Source of the DNA: Chloranthus sessilifolius
Taxonomy: Eukaryota > Streptophyta > Magnoliopsida > Chloranthales > Chloranthaceae
Reading direction: 5' to 3'
Length of the DNA stretch: 64,000 nt
Assembly (NCBI GenBank): GCA_021018995.1
Contig: CM037590.1
Coordinates: 40,116,287-40,180,286 of the forward strand
Part shown: piece by piece, positions 13,301-22,139 of the stretch
Position numbering within the stretch: the stretch's first letter is position 1
Layout: each line of letters begins with the position of its first letter
The notes under the pieces: model-generated
What the model saw: only the letters and a program-made list of their open reading frames with translations
Database searches by the model: none
What the model was told of the DNA's origin: nothing
Made by a program: the position numbers and the translations under genes

Positions 13301-16300
13301 TCTTATGGTGCGATATTATGCCTATGGATGTTGGGAATATCATCCTTGGGAGGCCCTAGTTGTAAGATAAGGACGTTACATTATTCGGGAGATCGAACGT
13401 GCATTCTTTCATGCACAAAGGAAAGAAGATTAAGATAAAGCCTTTACCTCCTAGAGCGCCTACTGCGAAAACAAACAAGTCGAATGATAAAGGTCTAGTT
13501 GAGAGAGAGAGAGAGAAGACAACTAAGGTCACTAATATTGTTAGCCCTTTAGAGTTTGAACAAGGTGTTAAGGAAGAGGACATTGTCTATGTTCTTGTCA
13601 CACTGGAGCCACCCAAAGAGTTGAGTGTTGAGTTTTCTAAAGAGGTTGGACCTATGATGAGAGAGTTTCAGGATGTCTTTCCCAAAGACCTTCCGAATGA
13701 ATTACCACCTTTAAGGGATATTCAACATGCCATTGATTTGGTTCCCGGTTCTGCTTTACCTAACTTGCTCCATTATCGCATGAATTCATTCGACCACTTG
13801 AAGTTGAAAAGGCAAGTTGATGAACTTCTCCAGAAGGATTTATTAGGGAGAGTATGAGTCCATGTGTCGTGCCAGAAGAAAGATGGGTCTTGGAGGATGT
13901 GTGTCGATAGATGCACTCTTAATCAATCACGATCAAGTATTCGATTCCCTATACCAAGGTTGGACGACATGTTGGACATGATAGTTGATGCTACAATATT
14001 TTCAAAGATTGATTTGAATAGTGGATACCATCAAGTTCGAGTTCGTCCCGAGGACGAATGGAAACCTGCTTTTAAGACAAAGATGGTTTATATGAATGTT
14101 TTTTCATGCTTTTCGGGCTCTCAAATGCCCTAAGCACATTTATGCAGATCATGACGCAAGTGTTGAGCCCTATTATAGGTAAGTTCCTCGTGGTTTATTT
14201 CGATGATATCCTTATTTATAGCCGCAACAAGGAATAACACTTAAGTCATTTAAGGCAAGTTTGTTTGACTCTTAGAAGAGAGAAGTTATAAGAAAACCTA
14301 AAGAAGTGTACTTTCATGGCGACTAGTGTTGTTTTTTTAGAGTTTGCCGTAACCTCTGAAGGAATGACTACGGACCTTGAAAAGGTCAAGGCTATTGTGG
14401 AGTGGCTTGAGCCTAAGAGCATTCACGAAGTTCGTAGCTTAGATAGGTTAGCCACTTTTTACAGGTGGTTCATCCATAATTTTAGTACGGTACGACCCCT
14501 ATCACCGATTGCATAAAAAAATGGGAGTTTAAATGGACACCTGTTGCAGCAAAAGCGTTTGAGATTAAGTTCCAGTTATGCGCCTTCCTGACTTTTCTAA
14601 AGTCTTTGAGGTGGCGTGTGATCGGTTAGGCTTAGGAATTGGTGGAATATTGAGCGAAGAGGATCACCCTATAGCTTATTTCAGTGAGAAGCTAAATGAG
14701 GTCGGACAGAAATATTCGACGTATGATAAGGAATTTTATTCAGTAGTACAATCTCTCAAGTATTGGAAGCACTACTTATTACTGCAAGAATTTGCTCTGT
14801 TCTCAAATCATGAGGCCTTAAGATTTTTGAGCTTCCAAAAGAAGTCAAACTCGCGACATGTGAAATGGGTTGAACAACTTCAAGGGCTGACGCGCTTAGT
14901 CGTAGACTGGTGACGTTGCACTCGATGAGTGTTGAGGAAATTGAATTTGAGCGTTTATTGGATGATTATCCTACGTGTCCAAAATTTGGAGAAGAGTACA
15001 CCTCACTAGTGAGTGAGCAATCTAAAAGAGTGTGTAAGTATACCCTATAGGATGGGTATTTGTTTTTGAAACACCACTTGTGTATTCCCCGCACTTCTCT
15101 ACAAGATTTCCTTGTTTGGGAATTACACGCTGAAGGTGTCGCTAGACATTTCGGCTGCGACAAGACTATTGCATTGGTTGAAGATAGGTTTTACTGGCCC
15201 AATCTCAATTGAGATGTTATCAAAATCATCAATCAATGTCGCATTTGCCAATTGGCAAAACAAAGGAAGCAAAACACTGGGTTGTATACACCTTTACCTG
15301 TACCACATACTTCGTGGCAAGATCTTTCTATAGGGTATGCTAAGGCTTCCTAAGACCCTCCGAAAGCATGATTCGGTGTTTGTTGTGGACCGTTTTTCGA
15401 AAATGACCAATTTCATAGCTTGTTCGAAAACCTTAAATGCAAGTAATATTACTACACTTTTCTTTAATGAGGTTGTTTGTTTGCACGATTTGCCTAAAAC
15501 CATTGTGTCGAATAGAGATGTTAAGTTTGTCAATTATTTCTGGAAGACATTGTGGCATAAAATGGGGACTAGGCTTCAATTTTCATCCGCATATCATCCC
15601 CAAACCGATGGGAAAATTGAGGTTGCTAATCAGAGTTTAGGAAATCCTTTAGGTGTCATGTAGGTGAACATGTTAGAAGTTGGGATTCAATCTCACCTGT
15701 CGCAGAGTTTGAATATAACAATTTAGTTAATGGAACCACTGGGATGAGTCTGTTTCAAGTTGTGCGCGATTACAAACCTATGACACCAATAGATATTATT
15801 CCGATGTCAGTTAATCAGAGGTCGTCAGAGTCTACATCTACATTTGCACATCGCATTTATAAACTTCATGCTGAGATTAAAAGAAGAATTAATGTGAGTA
15901 ATGAAAAATATAAATTTTCTATAGATTCTCATAGAAGGTTTAAAGAATTTCAAGAGGGTGATTTTGTGATGGTTTGAAATAGATCTAAGCGCTTCCCTCA
16001 AGGAATTGCTAAGAAGTTATAGGCTCGTAGTGTTGGGCCCTATAGGATTTTGAAACGTGTTGGTCCTAATGTATATGTAGTAGACTTATCATCAGATTTG
16101 GGTATTAGTACGACTTTCAATGTGGAGGATCTCGTTTTATCCTATGACCCTGCAATTACCCCACCTAATCCTTTTGAACCTTCCACATCCGATCCTATCT
16201 CTGTTTCCCTCCCTATTCCATTACCTTCACCTGCACATTCTTCTCGTGAGATAATTGAGGAAATTTTGAAAGATCAGATTATGTTTACAAACCAAGGGGG

Positions 16301-19300
16301 ATTTCAAAAGTATCTTGTCAAGTGAAAGAATAAGTCAGATTCAGAGAATACATGGATCACAAGAGAAAAGTTTCAACAGATTGGTCCAGATTTCCTCGAG
16401 CACTATCACAGCTAATATTCATCGGGGATGAATTCTTCTAACCCAGGGGGAATTGATGGGGACATCCAATTTAAAGAATCACATGTGTTCTATTGAAGGC
16501 GAAAGAAGCATGCGAAAACATCCCTAAGGTTCCAAAATTAAGAATTAAGGTGTTCTGAAAATTAAGGTAGGGACATCTATGGCCAAGGACGTTCGTGACT
16601 AAGGGCATCCGTGATCAAGGTCATTCATGCCCAAGGACATCTGTGACCTTCAGACGGACATCCGTGATTTAGATATCGTTCTATTTTGTGCACATCGTTG
16701 AGGATGGACGTCCGTGACCTTCGGATGGACATCCGTGAGTCTCGTCCGCAAATTGGCGGCTAGACGAGTTTACAAGTAAAACTTGTCGTTTTAGAGTTTT
16801 ACTTTTTTGAACTTTCTTATTTCGAACTTTATGTTTAGTTAGGGTTTATTTGCCTATATAAAGACATTGTAAATACAATTTGAATTAGTTAATGATTATT
16901 GAATATTGCTTTTACAAATTGAGAGTTTTTATCAAAAATTTTTTCGAGGGTACAATTCTCTCAAAACTTGGAAGAGCAATTCTTTTTTCCACGTGCGGTT
17001 TGGTGCGATGCCAACTTTTCTATCTTTCTTATCTACTCTTATCTCCATCGTACGTGTAACGGTACAGTACTTGGTTAATTTTCCAATTTATTTCATTCCT
17101 AAAATTTGGAATTAATTGCATGTTTTCCATGCTCGATCTTTCTATAACCTAACCTAAGATCGTTCAACCGTCCTAACATGGGAATTCTTCTATTATCACC
17201 CTTTGATTTCCAAATATCTAAAATCCTTTTGTTGTTTATTCCGCACAGATTCAAAAGAACCCACTTGTAAGTTTGTTTGAAACCCTAAACTGTTAAAGAC
17301 CTAGTTGTTCGCTAAGAACCCTAGCCTTCTAGATCTTATAGGGATACGGCGAAAGTAACACTATTTTGGGCTAAATTAAATTATTTAATTGAAATTTTCT
17401 TTATTTTTTGTGTTAATTTTTTGGAAAATTCATATTTCAATTATTCATGTTAATTTACAAATAATCTCAGCCCATCATATTTGCATCGTGTTAGTTTATG
17501 CATCAAGTGTCCTTTAACATAAGAGGCCCATATATGAGAAGGTTCCTGATTCAACCTTAGTCGCATCGGAAAGAACAATCTGATCTGTGAAGGCCAAACC
17601 ATCTGATTTTCCTCAAAATGTAATTACTGTCATGATTTAAGAAAAACTTTTCAAGCATAGATTTCCTTAAATAGTTACTTTGAGGTTATTAGGGTATGAT
17701 TAGCACCTTCACTAAGCATGTTGAGTACGAATAAACCAGAACATACAAATTTTCATGCTAAGGGAGAGGAGAGGCCAATTAAATCATGGAAGTAACACCA
17801 CCTAGGAAGATTGCATCTGCCACCATGGAACCCCAACCACATCTGTGGTTTGAAGTAGTCAAAGGAAGTACGATGAGCAGGGAACCTACCGCAGCGCAGC
17901 AGAGGGATGTGTAGTTTGAGTGGCTCGATTCTTTGGAAAGTTTGGACAAAAGTGCACAAAAGATTCCATCATATTCATCTTACGAACTGGAAAGCAAATT
18001 CACTTCTGGAAAGATAGTTGGCGTGATAATGCTCTTTCTTAGGAGAGATTCCCTTTTTTTTTATTTGTGCAGTCAACAGCTTTGTGACTTTGGGTGACTA
18101 CAACTCCGTTGAGGGAAATTGTACTCTATGGATGCCAACTCCATTCAACAAGTTTTCCAAATTGTGAATTATATCGTGAACCATTTGGTTCAAAATTGAA
18201 TTGTATTGCAAATCATATCTTTTAATTGGGCTTTTTTTAGAAAATATTAGAAAATAAAAATATTAAAAAATTTAAGAGAAACACAATACATATATAATTT
18301 CAACCATTTCAATCAAACAATACATGTATGAATCCCAAAAGGCCAAAAAGTCTATCCAATTGATCATTATGTTCATAATGTGAATAAATTGTCATACACA
18401 GATTTTTTTGTCAATTTAGATTAAAGTGACGTTTTTATAAGACAATGGTTAGACATGCCATATTATATGGTGCGGAATGTTGGCTATGAAAAGCAACAAT
18501 AAGATAGAGTACAAATGACCGAGATACGTATGTTGAGATGGATGGGTGGAGCATGGATCAAAATTTCAGTTGAGATGGATGTGTGGAGCATGGATCAAAA
18601 TTCCGGCCGAAATCCCAAAATTTCGGCGGAGAAGCATCGGTTTCGGACCCCACTGAAACGAAATCCCGAAATTTTCAGTAAAAAATTGCGGCCTTCAAAT
18701 TATTGACCGATAATTTGCTAATCACCAAATTATCGCCGATAATTTGCTAATCATCAAATTATCGCCGATAATTTGATGATTAGCAAGTTATCGGCTGATA
18801 ACTTCAAATTATTGGCCGATAATTTGAAGGCCAATAATTTTGGATTTAAAAAAAAATATAAATAAATAAAATTGGGCATTGAAATTTCGGCCTGGCCCAC
18901 AAGATTTCAGCCGAAATTTCAGTGAAATTTTCGCTTTTGGTTGGGACCGAAACCGAATCCGGTATTTTGATCCTTGGTGTGGAGTAACGAGAAAGGATAA
19001 AATTCTACATTAGAGGATATAACGTGCACAATCACAATTATATATCAATTGCTTCATATTACATATTACATGTTAGTTTGCATTATTTGATTTTCTATAT
19101 TTGTTCCATTGGTTGAGACTCTTAGATGTCCTCTTTTAGAAATAAACTTTGGTTGTGTATGGCAAAGCTCTCTGCTAGCTCCTGCCACAGTAGAGTTCAC
19201 CTGCTTTAGTTGGTTCTCATTCTCTTTTCTAACTCCATGCAAATGAGGATTTACCTGCTCTAGTAGCAACCTCCCTACTCTCTACTAACTCCCTACCGGA

Positions 19301-20206
19301 GCAAATAAAATCTGCTCTGGCAAGGAGTGAGTAGAGAGAAGGGTAGAACTGCTGAACAGGTAAATCTTGCAATGCAAGGAGTTATCAAGGAGAACGGGGT
19401 ACCTGCTAAAGCAGGTAGCAGCGCGTTAGCAAAGAGGATGGGAACCTGCTAAAGCAGGTGAACTCTGCTATGGCAGGGGCTAGCAGAGAGCTATGCCATA
19501 CACAGCCTTTATCTCCTTTACAGTAGGAGATGTCAATTGAAATAAAGCCGTGTAGTTCATGGGGTTGTGTGCGACCGTATCAGAAATCCTACGGAAAGAG
19601 AAGATTGACCATCTTGAATCAGTCAAACACTATTGTTACACTTCTATCATTTACTTTTTAATAAAAGTAGTACTCCATTTTGGTGCATATTTTTTCATAA
19701 AATTACTTATCAATACATATTTTATACCCACTAGAATCGGTGGCCATAACTATCTCATACACCTACCTAACGCCATATGTGATTATAACAAATCCACCCT
19801 CTCCTAAAATGAACGATACTAATACTACGAAAAAATCCAATCAACTTTCATAAACAGAAAGAGATAAATACAGAAATTAACACCGAATTCAGCAAAATTA
19901 ATATGGGTCTCTCGCAACATCACCAAAACCACCTTCCAATCCAAAAAGAAACAAAAAGGCAGAACTTGATAAATCTGGTTAACGAACAACTACCCATTTA
20001 GCTAAAAAACAACCAAAGTAAAAATAAACAGAAAACCCATTAAGAAAACAAACAAAACAAGAGAATCAGATAATTAATTCACATACCTCAAAGATAAATC
20101 TCTCAAGAAAAAACCTTACTGAGGGGAAGAAGAGGGCAAGGAAAGGAAGCACAATGAAATCTTTGTAGTGCGGGTAAGATTCTGCTTCCCAATTGATGAA
20201 ACCCAT
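1210..20206 (-). CDS. LOH: Ceramide synthase, LAG1/ASC1-like TLC-domain protein (five visible exons)
   Basis: The encoded enzyme should N-acylate long-chain bases with fatty acyl-CoA in the ER membrane, making ceramide. Coding exons on the minus strand are 20206-20087, 7355-7126, 7015-6860, 3117-2932 and 1394-1210. Every border is GT..AG and the phases join without a break (0, 2, 2, 2, 1). The joined product is about 292 codons, against roughly 300-310 for plant LAG1 homologues. Visible family features are the N-terminal NWEAESYP block, [17 protein letters not shown], the [12 protein letters not shown] histidine pair of the TLC/Lag1 motif, [19 protein letters not shown], and [24 protein letters not shown] near the C-terminal membrane segments. 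The start at 20206 was chosen because [12 protein letters not shown] aligns with the known family start; an upstream in-frame ATG at 20248 is possible. The frame ends at GDDVRS+1 nt, so the acidic tail exon should lie left of base 1. No defect is seen in the visible exons. Confidence 0.93.
1395..2931. other. Ceramide synthase intron 4
   Basis: A 1.5-kb intron between exons 4 and 5. It contains a hAT-type MITE (2132-2430). The remainder is AT-rich, with no coding signal on either strand. Confidence 0.85.
2132..2430. mobile_element. hAT-type MITE with perfect 8-bp target duplication
   Basis: The 299-bp element is flanked on both sides by CACTTGAC (2124-2131 and 2431-2438), an 8-bp duplication as hAT transposases make. 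It starts CAGGGTTCACCAATTCG, and its right end is an imperfect complement ending in AACATG. The interior is rich in GGTTCG/CGAACC motifs. It has no coding capacity, so it would be non-autonomous. Confidence 0.75.
2932..3117 (-). CDS. LOH: Ceramide synthase exon 4
   Basis: It is 186 nt, with acceptor TTCTGGCAG and donor ACAAG|GTGTGT. It encodes [20 protein letters not shown], then [18 protein letters not shown] and a membrane segment ([17 protein letters not shown]). The HDASD acidic residues belong to the conserved second half of the Lag1 motif. Confidence 0.93.
3245..3278. repeat. (TA)n microsatellite
   Basis: About 17 uninterrupted TA dinucleotides inside intron 3. Confidence 0.95.
3318..3404. 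mobile_element. Fragment of GGTCGGGT-type hAT-like MITE
   Basis: AGGGTCTGTCAACGTGTCGG followed by runs of GGGTCAAGTTGGGTCC resembles the left end of the elements at 59402 and 60660. No matching right end was seen, so it is a partial copy. Confidence 0.45.
3835..4110. repeat. Degenerate repeat, copy 1 (pair with 4395-4680)
   Basis: It shares with 4395-4680 an ordered set of phrases: TCATAGGTCAAA, then a TTTGA(C/G)CA...TTCAA(C/T)GGTGGA block, then TGGCACCCGAT, then a (CT)n end. The order and spacing are kept, so they are copies of one element. The family is not recognised. Confidence 0.6.
4091..4173. repeat. (CT)n followed by (TA)n microsatellite
   Basis: About 15 CT units run directly into about 25 TA units. 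The mixed tract terminates the degenerate repeat copy 1. Confidence 0.95.
4174..4324. mobile_element. Palindromic MITE lodged between two TA tracts
   Basis: ACTCGAGTCATGAG near the left end is repeated inverted near the right end (CTCATGACTCGAGT), and the complementarity continues imperfectly inward. The 150-bp palindrome sits between two long (TA)n tracts, as expected for an element with a TA target duplication. The TA tracts make the exact ends undecidable. Confidence 0.55.
4325..4369. repeat. (TA)n microsatellite
   Basis: About 22 TA units on the right flank of the palindromic MITE. Confidence 0.95.
4395..4680. repeat. Degenerate repeat, copy 2
   Basis: Second copy of the element at 3835-4110, about 560 bp downstream in the same orientation. 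It also ends in a CT-rich then TA-rich tract. The phrase AGTTGGGTGCCATGTG that follows at about 4732 recurs near 47766, so part of this family is dispersed in the window. Confidence 0.6.
4780..5078. mobile_element. hAT-like GGTCGGGT-type MITE
   Basis: It begins TAGGAGTGCAAACAGGTCGG and ends with the imperfect complement CAGTCCAAACCTCTA. The flanking octamers TACATGCA and CACATACA match at 6 of 8 positions, consistent with an old 8-bp duplication. The interior is dominated by CCCGACC/GGTTGGG motifs, and no ORF is present. Confidence 0.55.
6860..7015 (-). CDS. LOH: Ceramide synthase exon 3 (TLC core, HH motif)
   Basis: It is 156 nt, between a TTCCCAG acceptor and an ATTAG|GTTTGT donor. It encodes [20 protein letters not shown] followed by [18 protein letters not shown]. 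The adjacent histidines are the catalytic signature of the Lag1 motif. Intron 2, between this exon and exon 2, is only 110 bp. Confidence 0.93.
   Translation of the reverse strand: METEGTVHVRCWILYLLHICFAVLGNKTIGLWGINVSPCGNSHTNPLILHN
7016..7125. other. Ceramide synthase intron 2
   Basis: A 110-bp intron with donor AAA|GTAAGG and acceptor TTCCCAG. It is the only short intron of the gene. Confidence 0.9.
7126..7355 (-). CDS. LOH: Ceramide synthase exon 2
   Basis: It opens after a TTTTTGCAG acceptor with [12 protein letters not shown] and ends at AAA|GTAAGG in phase 2 (230 nt). It carries the charged [15 protein letters not shown] stretch, a membrane segment ([16 protein letters not shown]) and the conserved [20 protein letters not shown] loop. 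Confidence 0.93.
7431..7507 (-). mobile_element. tRNA-derived SINE relic
   Basis: The minus strand shows an A-box-like TGTAGCTCAATGGG and, about 35 nt on, a B-box-like GGTTCAATCCC, as in tRNA-derived SINEs. It cannot be a functional tRNA, because the cloverleaf arms do not form. Confidence 0.55.
8031..8100 (-). mobile_element. tRNA-derived SINE relic
   Basis: Same organisation as 7431-7507: CTGTAACTCAAATGG (A box) followed by CGGGTTCAATCCCACC (B box) on the minus strand. It is a second degenerate copy within 600 bp. Confidence 0.55.
8355..8454. repeat. 45-bp tandem repeat, about 2.2 copies
   Basis: A unit beginning GAGTGCCACA and containing (CA)n, AAGAGCTGATATTAAG and ACCCGACCT repeats at 8355 and 8400 and starts again at 8445. 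It lies in intron 1. Confidence 0.85.
9492..9840. repeat. 177-bp tandem duplication in intron 1
   Basis: The block with TCATATTTCTTTGACC, TCAATAGAAAATC, ACCACAGAGATTGTC and TCCTTGAAACCTAAACC at 9498 recurs in the same order from 9675, offset by 177 bp. The copies differ by substitutions and small indels. No coding potential is apparent. Confidence 0.85.
10826..11763 (+). repeat. 5' LTR of Ty3/gypsy fossil
   Basis: 938 bp. It carries a TATATAAA box at 11181-11188. Upstream of that is a cluster of short GGACATCCGTGA-like repeats (about 10940-11070) in the U3 part. Confidence 0.9.
11768..11779 (+). other. Primer-binding site of Ty3/gypsy fossil
   Basis: TGGTATCAAA follows the 5' LTR after a few bases and resembles the initiator methionyl-tRNA complement (TGGTATCAGAG). 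Confidence 0.6.
12130..13050 (+). pseudogene. gag region of Ty3/gypsy fossil
   Basis: The longest piece (12149-12616) shows a capsid-type block ([13 protein letters not shown], then [15 protein letters not shown]) and [14 protein letters not shown] nucleocapsid-like remnant with GHFAAQCP follows near 12830. The region is a broken fossil. Confidence 0.75.
13051..14520 (+). pseudogene. Protease and reverse transcriptase region of Ty3/gypsy fossil
   Basis: A protease-like stretch near 13130-13200 is followed by a linker and then RT with [15 protein letters not shown] and [15 protein letters not shown], as in Ty3/gypsy polymerases. The region is broken. Confidence 0.82.
14560..14930 (+). pseudogene. 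RNase H region of Ty3/gypsy fossil
   Basis: [28 protein letters not shown], with downstream [19 protein letters not shown], is the typical RT-RNase H connection and RNase H core of plant Ty3/gypsy elements. The phrase extends over 14668-14830. Confidence 0.8.
15060..16325 (+). pseudogene. Integrase region of Ty3/gypsy fossil
   Basis: Core-domain pieces [17 protein letters not shown] and [18 protein letters not shown] are visible. A GPY-type C-terminal tail follows around 16030-16130 ([22 protein letters not shown]). The region is broken into several frames. Confidence 0.82.
16442..16453 (+). other. Polypurine tract of Ty3/gypsy fossil
   Basis: CCCAGGGGGAA lies directly before the 3' LTR, as expected for plus-strand priming. 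Confidence 0.8.
16454..17505 (+). repeat. 3' LTR of Ty3/gypsy fossil
   Basis: 1052 bp. TATATAAA lies at 16855-16862, and the U3 repeat cluster (16575-16745) has more copies than in the 5' LTR. It ends at TATGCATCA, followed by the AGTGT target duplication. Confidence 0.9.
17800..18130 (+). mobile_element. L1-type LINE ORF2 fragment, decayed
   Basis: Plus-strand frames carry SAAEGC and, further on, [19 protein letters not shown], then ERFPFLFI. These match the layout of the plant L1 ORF2 C-terminal region (GCS..W, VGNG..FW.D.W...PL...FP). Stops and a frame change interrupt it, and no LINE ends were found. Confidence 0.5.
18440..19050 (+). mobile_element. LINE reverse transcriptase fragment, split by a hAT MITE
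   Basis: Before the MITE the frames read ILYGAECW and then TEIRMLRWM. After it, from 18985, they read VTRKDKIL. Removing the MITE and one 8-bp flank gives [15 protein letters not shown], the well-known plant LINE phrase (MRMLRWMCG.TRKDKIRNE). Stops downstream show that it is a relic. Confidence 0.65.
18589..18976. mobile_element. hAT-type MITE, perfect 8-bp target duplication
   Basis: 388 bp. It begins CATGGATCAAAATTCCGG and ends GGTATTTTGATCCTTG (inverted complements), flanked by GTGTGGAG on both sides (18581-18588 and 18977-18984). The interior is built of CCGAAATTTCGG and CGATAATTTG palindromic motifs, and no ORF is present. The same family occurs at 39242-39394. Confidence 0.85.
19151..19507. 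mobile_element. Tourist-like (PIF/Harbinger) palindromic MITE, copy 1
   Basis: 357 bp with inverted ends of about 60 bp: GGTTGTGTATGGCAAAGCTC on the left, complement of AGAGCTATGCCATACACAGCC-type sequence on the right. TTT lies on both flanks, a 3-bp duplication. The interior has CTGCTAAAGCAGG palindromes. It is the same family and nearly the same length as 46933-47288. Confidence 0.8.
20087..20206 (-). CDS. LOH: Ceramide synthase exon 1 (start codon)
   Basis: Forty codons, ending in phase 0 at a TTTGAG|GTATGT donor. It encodes the short cytosolic N-terminus ([14 protein letters not shown]) and the first hydrophobic segment ([14 protein letters not shown]), followed by [10 protein letters not shown]. 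This is the usual first exon of plant LAG1 homologues. Confidence 0.9.
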
Positions 20207-20600
20207 CGAATCCTTCAAACCCAATTTGGGTTTGAATGATCTAAACAATAGAGCTTCAGGAGAGTCGATCGAGATCTAGGCAAGTTGGGACGAAATGGGT
20301 AAAGAGATGATGTAGGGTGAAATTTCAAATACCCAAAGCTAAGTGGCAGTGGGCCAGCAGCACAAACCAGACCAAAGAAAGAGAAATACTAGCAGACGGT
20401 TAAATATTAAATTGATCAAGATATCACTTGTAAAACGCATATATTGTTATGATATATATGCCATGGCTAGAGCCACACAGCTCGAGGCAATGGTTTTGGT
20501 GATTCAGGTGCAGAAATCCTTGGTTACCTTGAAAATACTGTAACTTGCACATGACATTTGGACCGTGGCACAAGACTTAAAAAGAATAACTTTGTTTTTT
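20207..20600 (-). promoter_or_regulatory. Probable 5' flank of the ceramide synthase gene
   Basis: Sequence upstream of the start codon at 20206. A TATATAT run near 20450 is the only TATA-like motif, and it is about 245 bp from the ATG. No transcription start can be fixed from sequence alone. Confidence 0.35.
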
Positions 20601-21540
20601 TTGTAACACCATCTAAGCCGATAATGTGAAGGTCATGATTTAAAATCTTTTATGCAAAAGATTGGTATAAACACACTCTCTATCATATGATTTAACACAA
20701 TCAAACATTAAATCAGATGATAGTTTTTGAGTATGTTGAATAAGATGATAGAGATTATGTTTCATGCCATTCTTTGGCATCAAAGATCTTTATATCATAA
20801 CCTTCCAATCAGACGGCTTAGATGGCCTTCCTCATAGCACAGGTCCCAAAAATACCAAGTTTTTGTTTTCAACTTGTGTGCCATGATGCAAATGTAATAT
20901 GTAAGGTGTAAAAACATGTGATTATCTACTTAACCAAAACTGGAACAGTTGCAAAATTTGTTATATATGACTTACACTGGAGTCGCTCGCCCTTGAAACA
21001 CAGTTGTAGGTGCGAAAACATGTGATTAGCTAATTAACCAGTGGATTCATACTCGTATTTACAACCGAAGATTCTGTCTATGCAGCCCAAGGTTCCACCA
21101 CTATCGTCCTAATCTTCAACACAAAAGATTTTTTATCATAGCGGCATCTATCAGTCATATTGATTCGACATGGAACATATTCCCAAAAAGACCCACGAAT
21201 TACATGATACGCTCAATAGTTTTAATAGAGTTACTATTCAGTGTGTAGCCTTACCACCAGGGGTGGTGCTCACTGCTAAGGTTTTCTAGCACATATTTGG
21301 CAGAGTTGTTCCTCAATGTAGATGGCCCACATGGAAAGGAAGGTTGCCATTTAGATTAGCTTCATCTCTAAAATCGAGATCAAATCATGTGAACGGTGGG
21401 GGAAAAGAAGTGGTACTTGGTACATGACCCGTGTACCAAGAGCTGTACATGGGTCAATCTCCTCCGTCAAATCTCAAATGATCAAACCTTCGAAAGTGCA
21501 CAGCTATTTGCTTACTTATACATTAACACACACCACCCCC
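20601..21540. other. Intergenic DNA, no gene seen
   Basis: AT-rich, with no supported exon, RNA gene or complete element. Short phrases such as ATCTAAGC(C)G and GATGATAG recur, suggesting old MITE debris. Confidence 0.5.
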
Positions 21541-21548
21541 GGTGCAGG

Positions 21549-21621
21549 TAACGGGCAACGGTACACAATTAATAGCAACCAACTGTTGTACTGTAACGGG
21601 CAACGGTACGCAATTAATAAG
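21549..21621. repeat. 45-bp direct repeat, about 1.6 copies
   Basis: TAACGGGCAACGGTAC followed by (A/G)CAATTAATA occurs at 21549 and 21594. Confidence 0.8.
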
Positions 21622-21792
21622 TGAAGTGGCTGCAACCAACTCATAGAATGTTCTTCTGATTCAGAAGTTCTGAACCATGACCGACCACACAGCAGGGCCC
21701 CAAACAATTATTACTAACTTAAAAGAGCCGGTAAGGCCATTTTCTTTTTCCTCTTTTTTTTAATGTTTTTTGTTTTTGATAACTTAGGGTAA

Positions 21793-22130
21793 GGGTGCAG
21801 ATTTGGTTAATCAAATCGGACTGAACGAATCCGAACTTTCGGTTTTCGATTTGGTTTTTGCAAAGCTGAACCCTAACCGAAACATTTCGGTTTCGGTTAA
21901 CCAAAATTTTCAACCCCTCAAACCGTAACCGATCCGATTTCTGCTTTAGTCGGTTCGGTTCAGGTTTTGATTTTCTTCATTTTTTCTGATTTTTTTAACT
22001 TTCTCACTCTAGATATCTGTTTTCGATTTTTAGGTCCCAAAATCAAAACCGAACTGGGCCAAATCGGTTTGGTTTGGTGTCGGATTTCAATCTATTTCAG
22101 TCCAATTAGGAAAGACTCGGTTTTTGAATT
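21793..22130. mobile_element. hAT-like MITE relic rich in TCGGTT/AACCGA
   Basis: It opens GGGTGCAGATTTGGTTAA and is filled with CCGAACTTTCGG, GGTTTCGG and AACCGA motifs, as in 46145-46521 and 24910-25080. The right end and target duplication were not found. Confidence 0.45.
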
Positions 22131-22139
22131 TAAAAGACA

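Larger units (their letters stand above)
10826..17505 (+). mobile_element. Ty3/gypsy LTR retrotransposon fossil, full length, in ceramide synthase intron 1
   Basis: The element is 6.68 kb, bounded by LTRs that begin TGA(C/T)GGGGACATCC and end TTGCATCA or TATGCATCA. It is flanked by a perfect 5-bp target duplication, AGTGT (10821-10825 and 17506-17510). Order on the plus strand is LTR, initiator-Met-like primer site, gag, protease region, RT, RNase H, integrase with a GPY-type tail, polypurine tract, LTR. That order is Ty3/gypsy; the primer site and tail suit a chromovirus-type lineage, but the clade is not proven. It is broken in many places and cannot code for a whole polyprotein. By eye the LTRs differ at roughly one base in seven or eight, suggesting an insertion several million years old. 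It is antisense to the host gene. Confidence 0.93.
7356..20086. other. LOH: Ceramide synthase intron 1 (12.7 kb)
   Basis: This is the interval between the exon 1 donor and the exon 2 acceptor. It is inflated by a Ty3/gypsy fossil (10826-17505, antisense to the gene), LINE scraps, a hAT MITE, a Tourist-like MITE, SINE relics and a 177-bp tandem duplication. The pieces 10380-10820 and 19510-20086 show no recognisable feature. Confidence 0.88.

Noticed and set aside
18589-18976. Protein-coding possibility inside the palindromic CCGAAATTTCGG region
   Set aside because: The frames are short, and the structure is fully explained by a hAT-type MITE with an 8-bp duplication.
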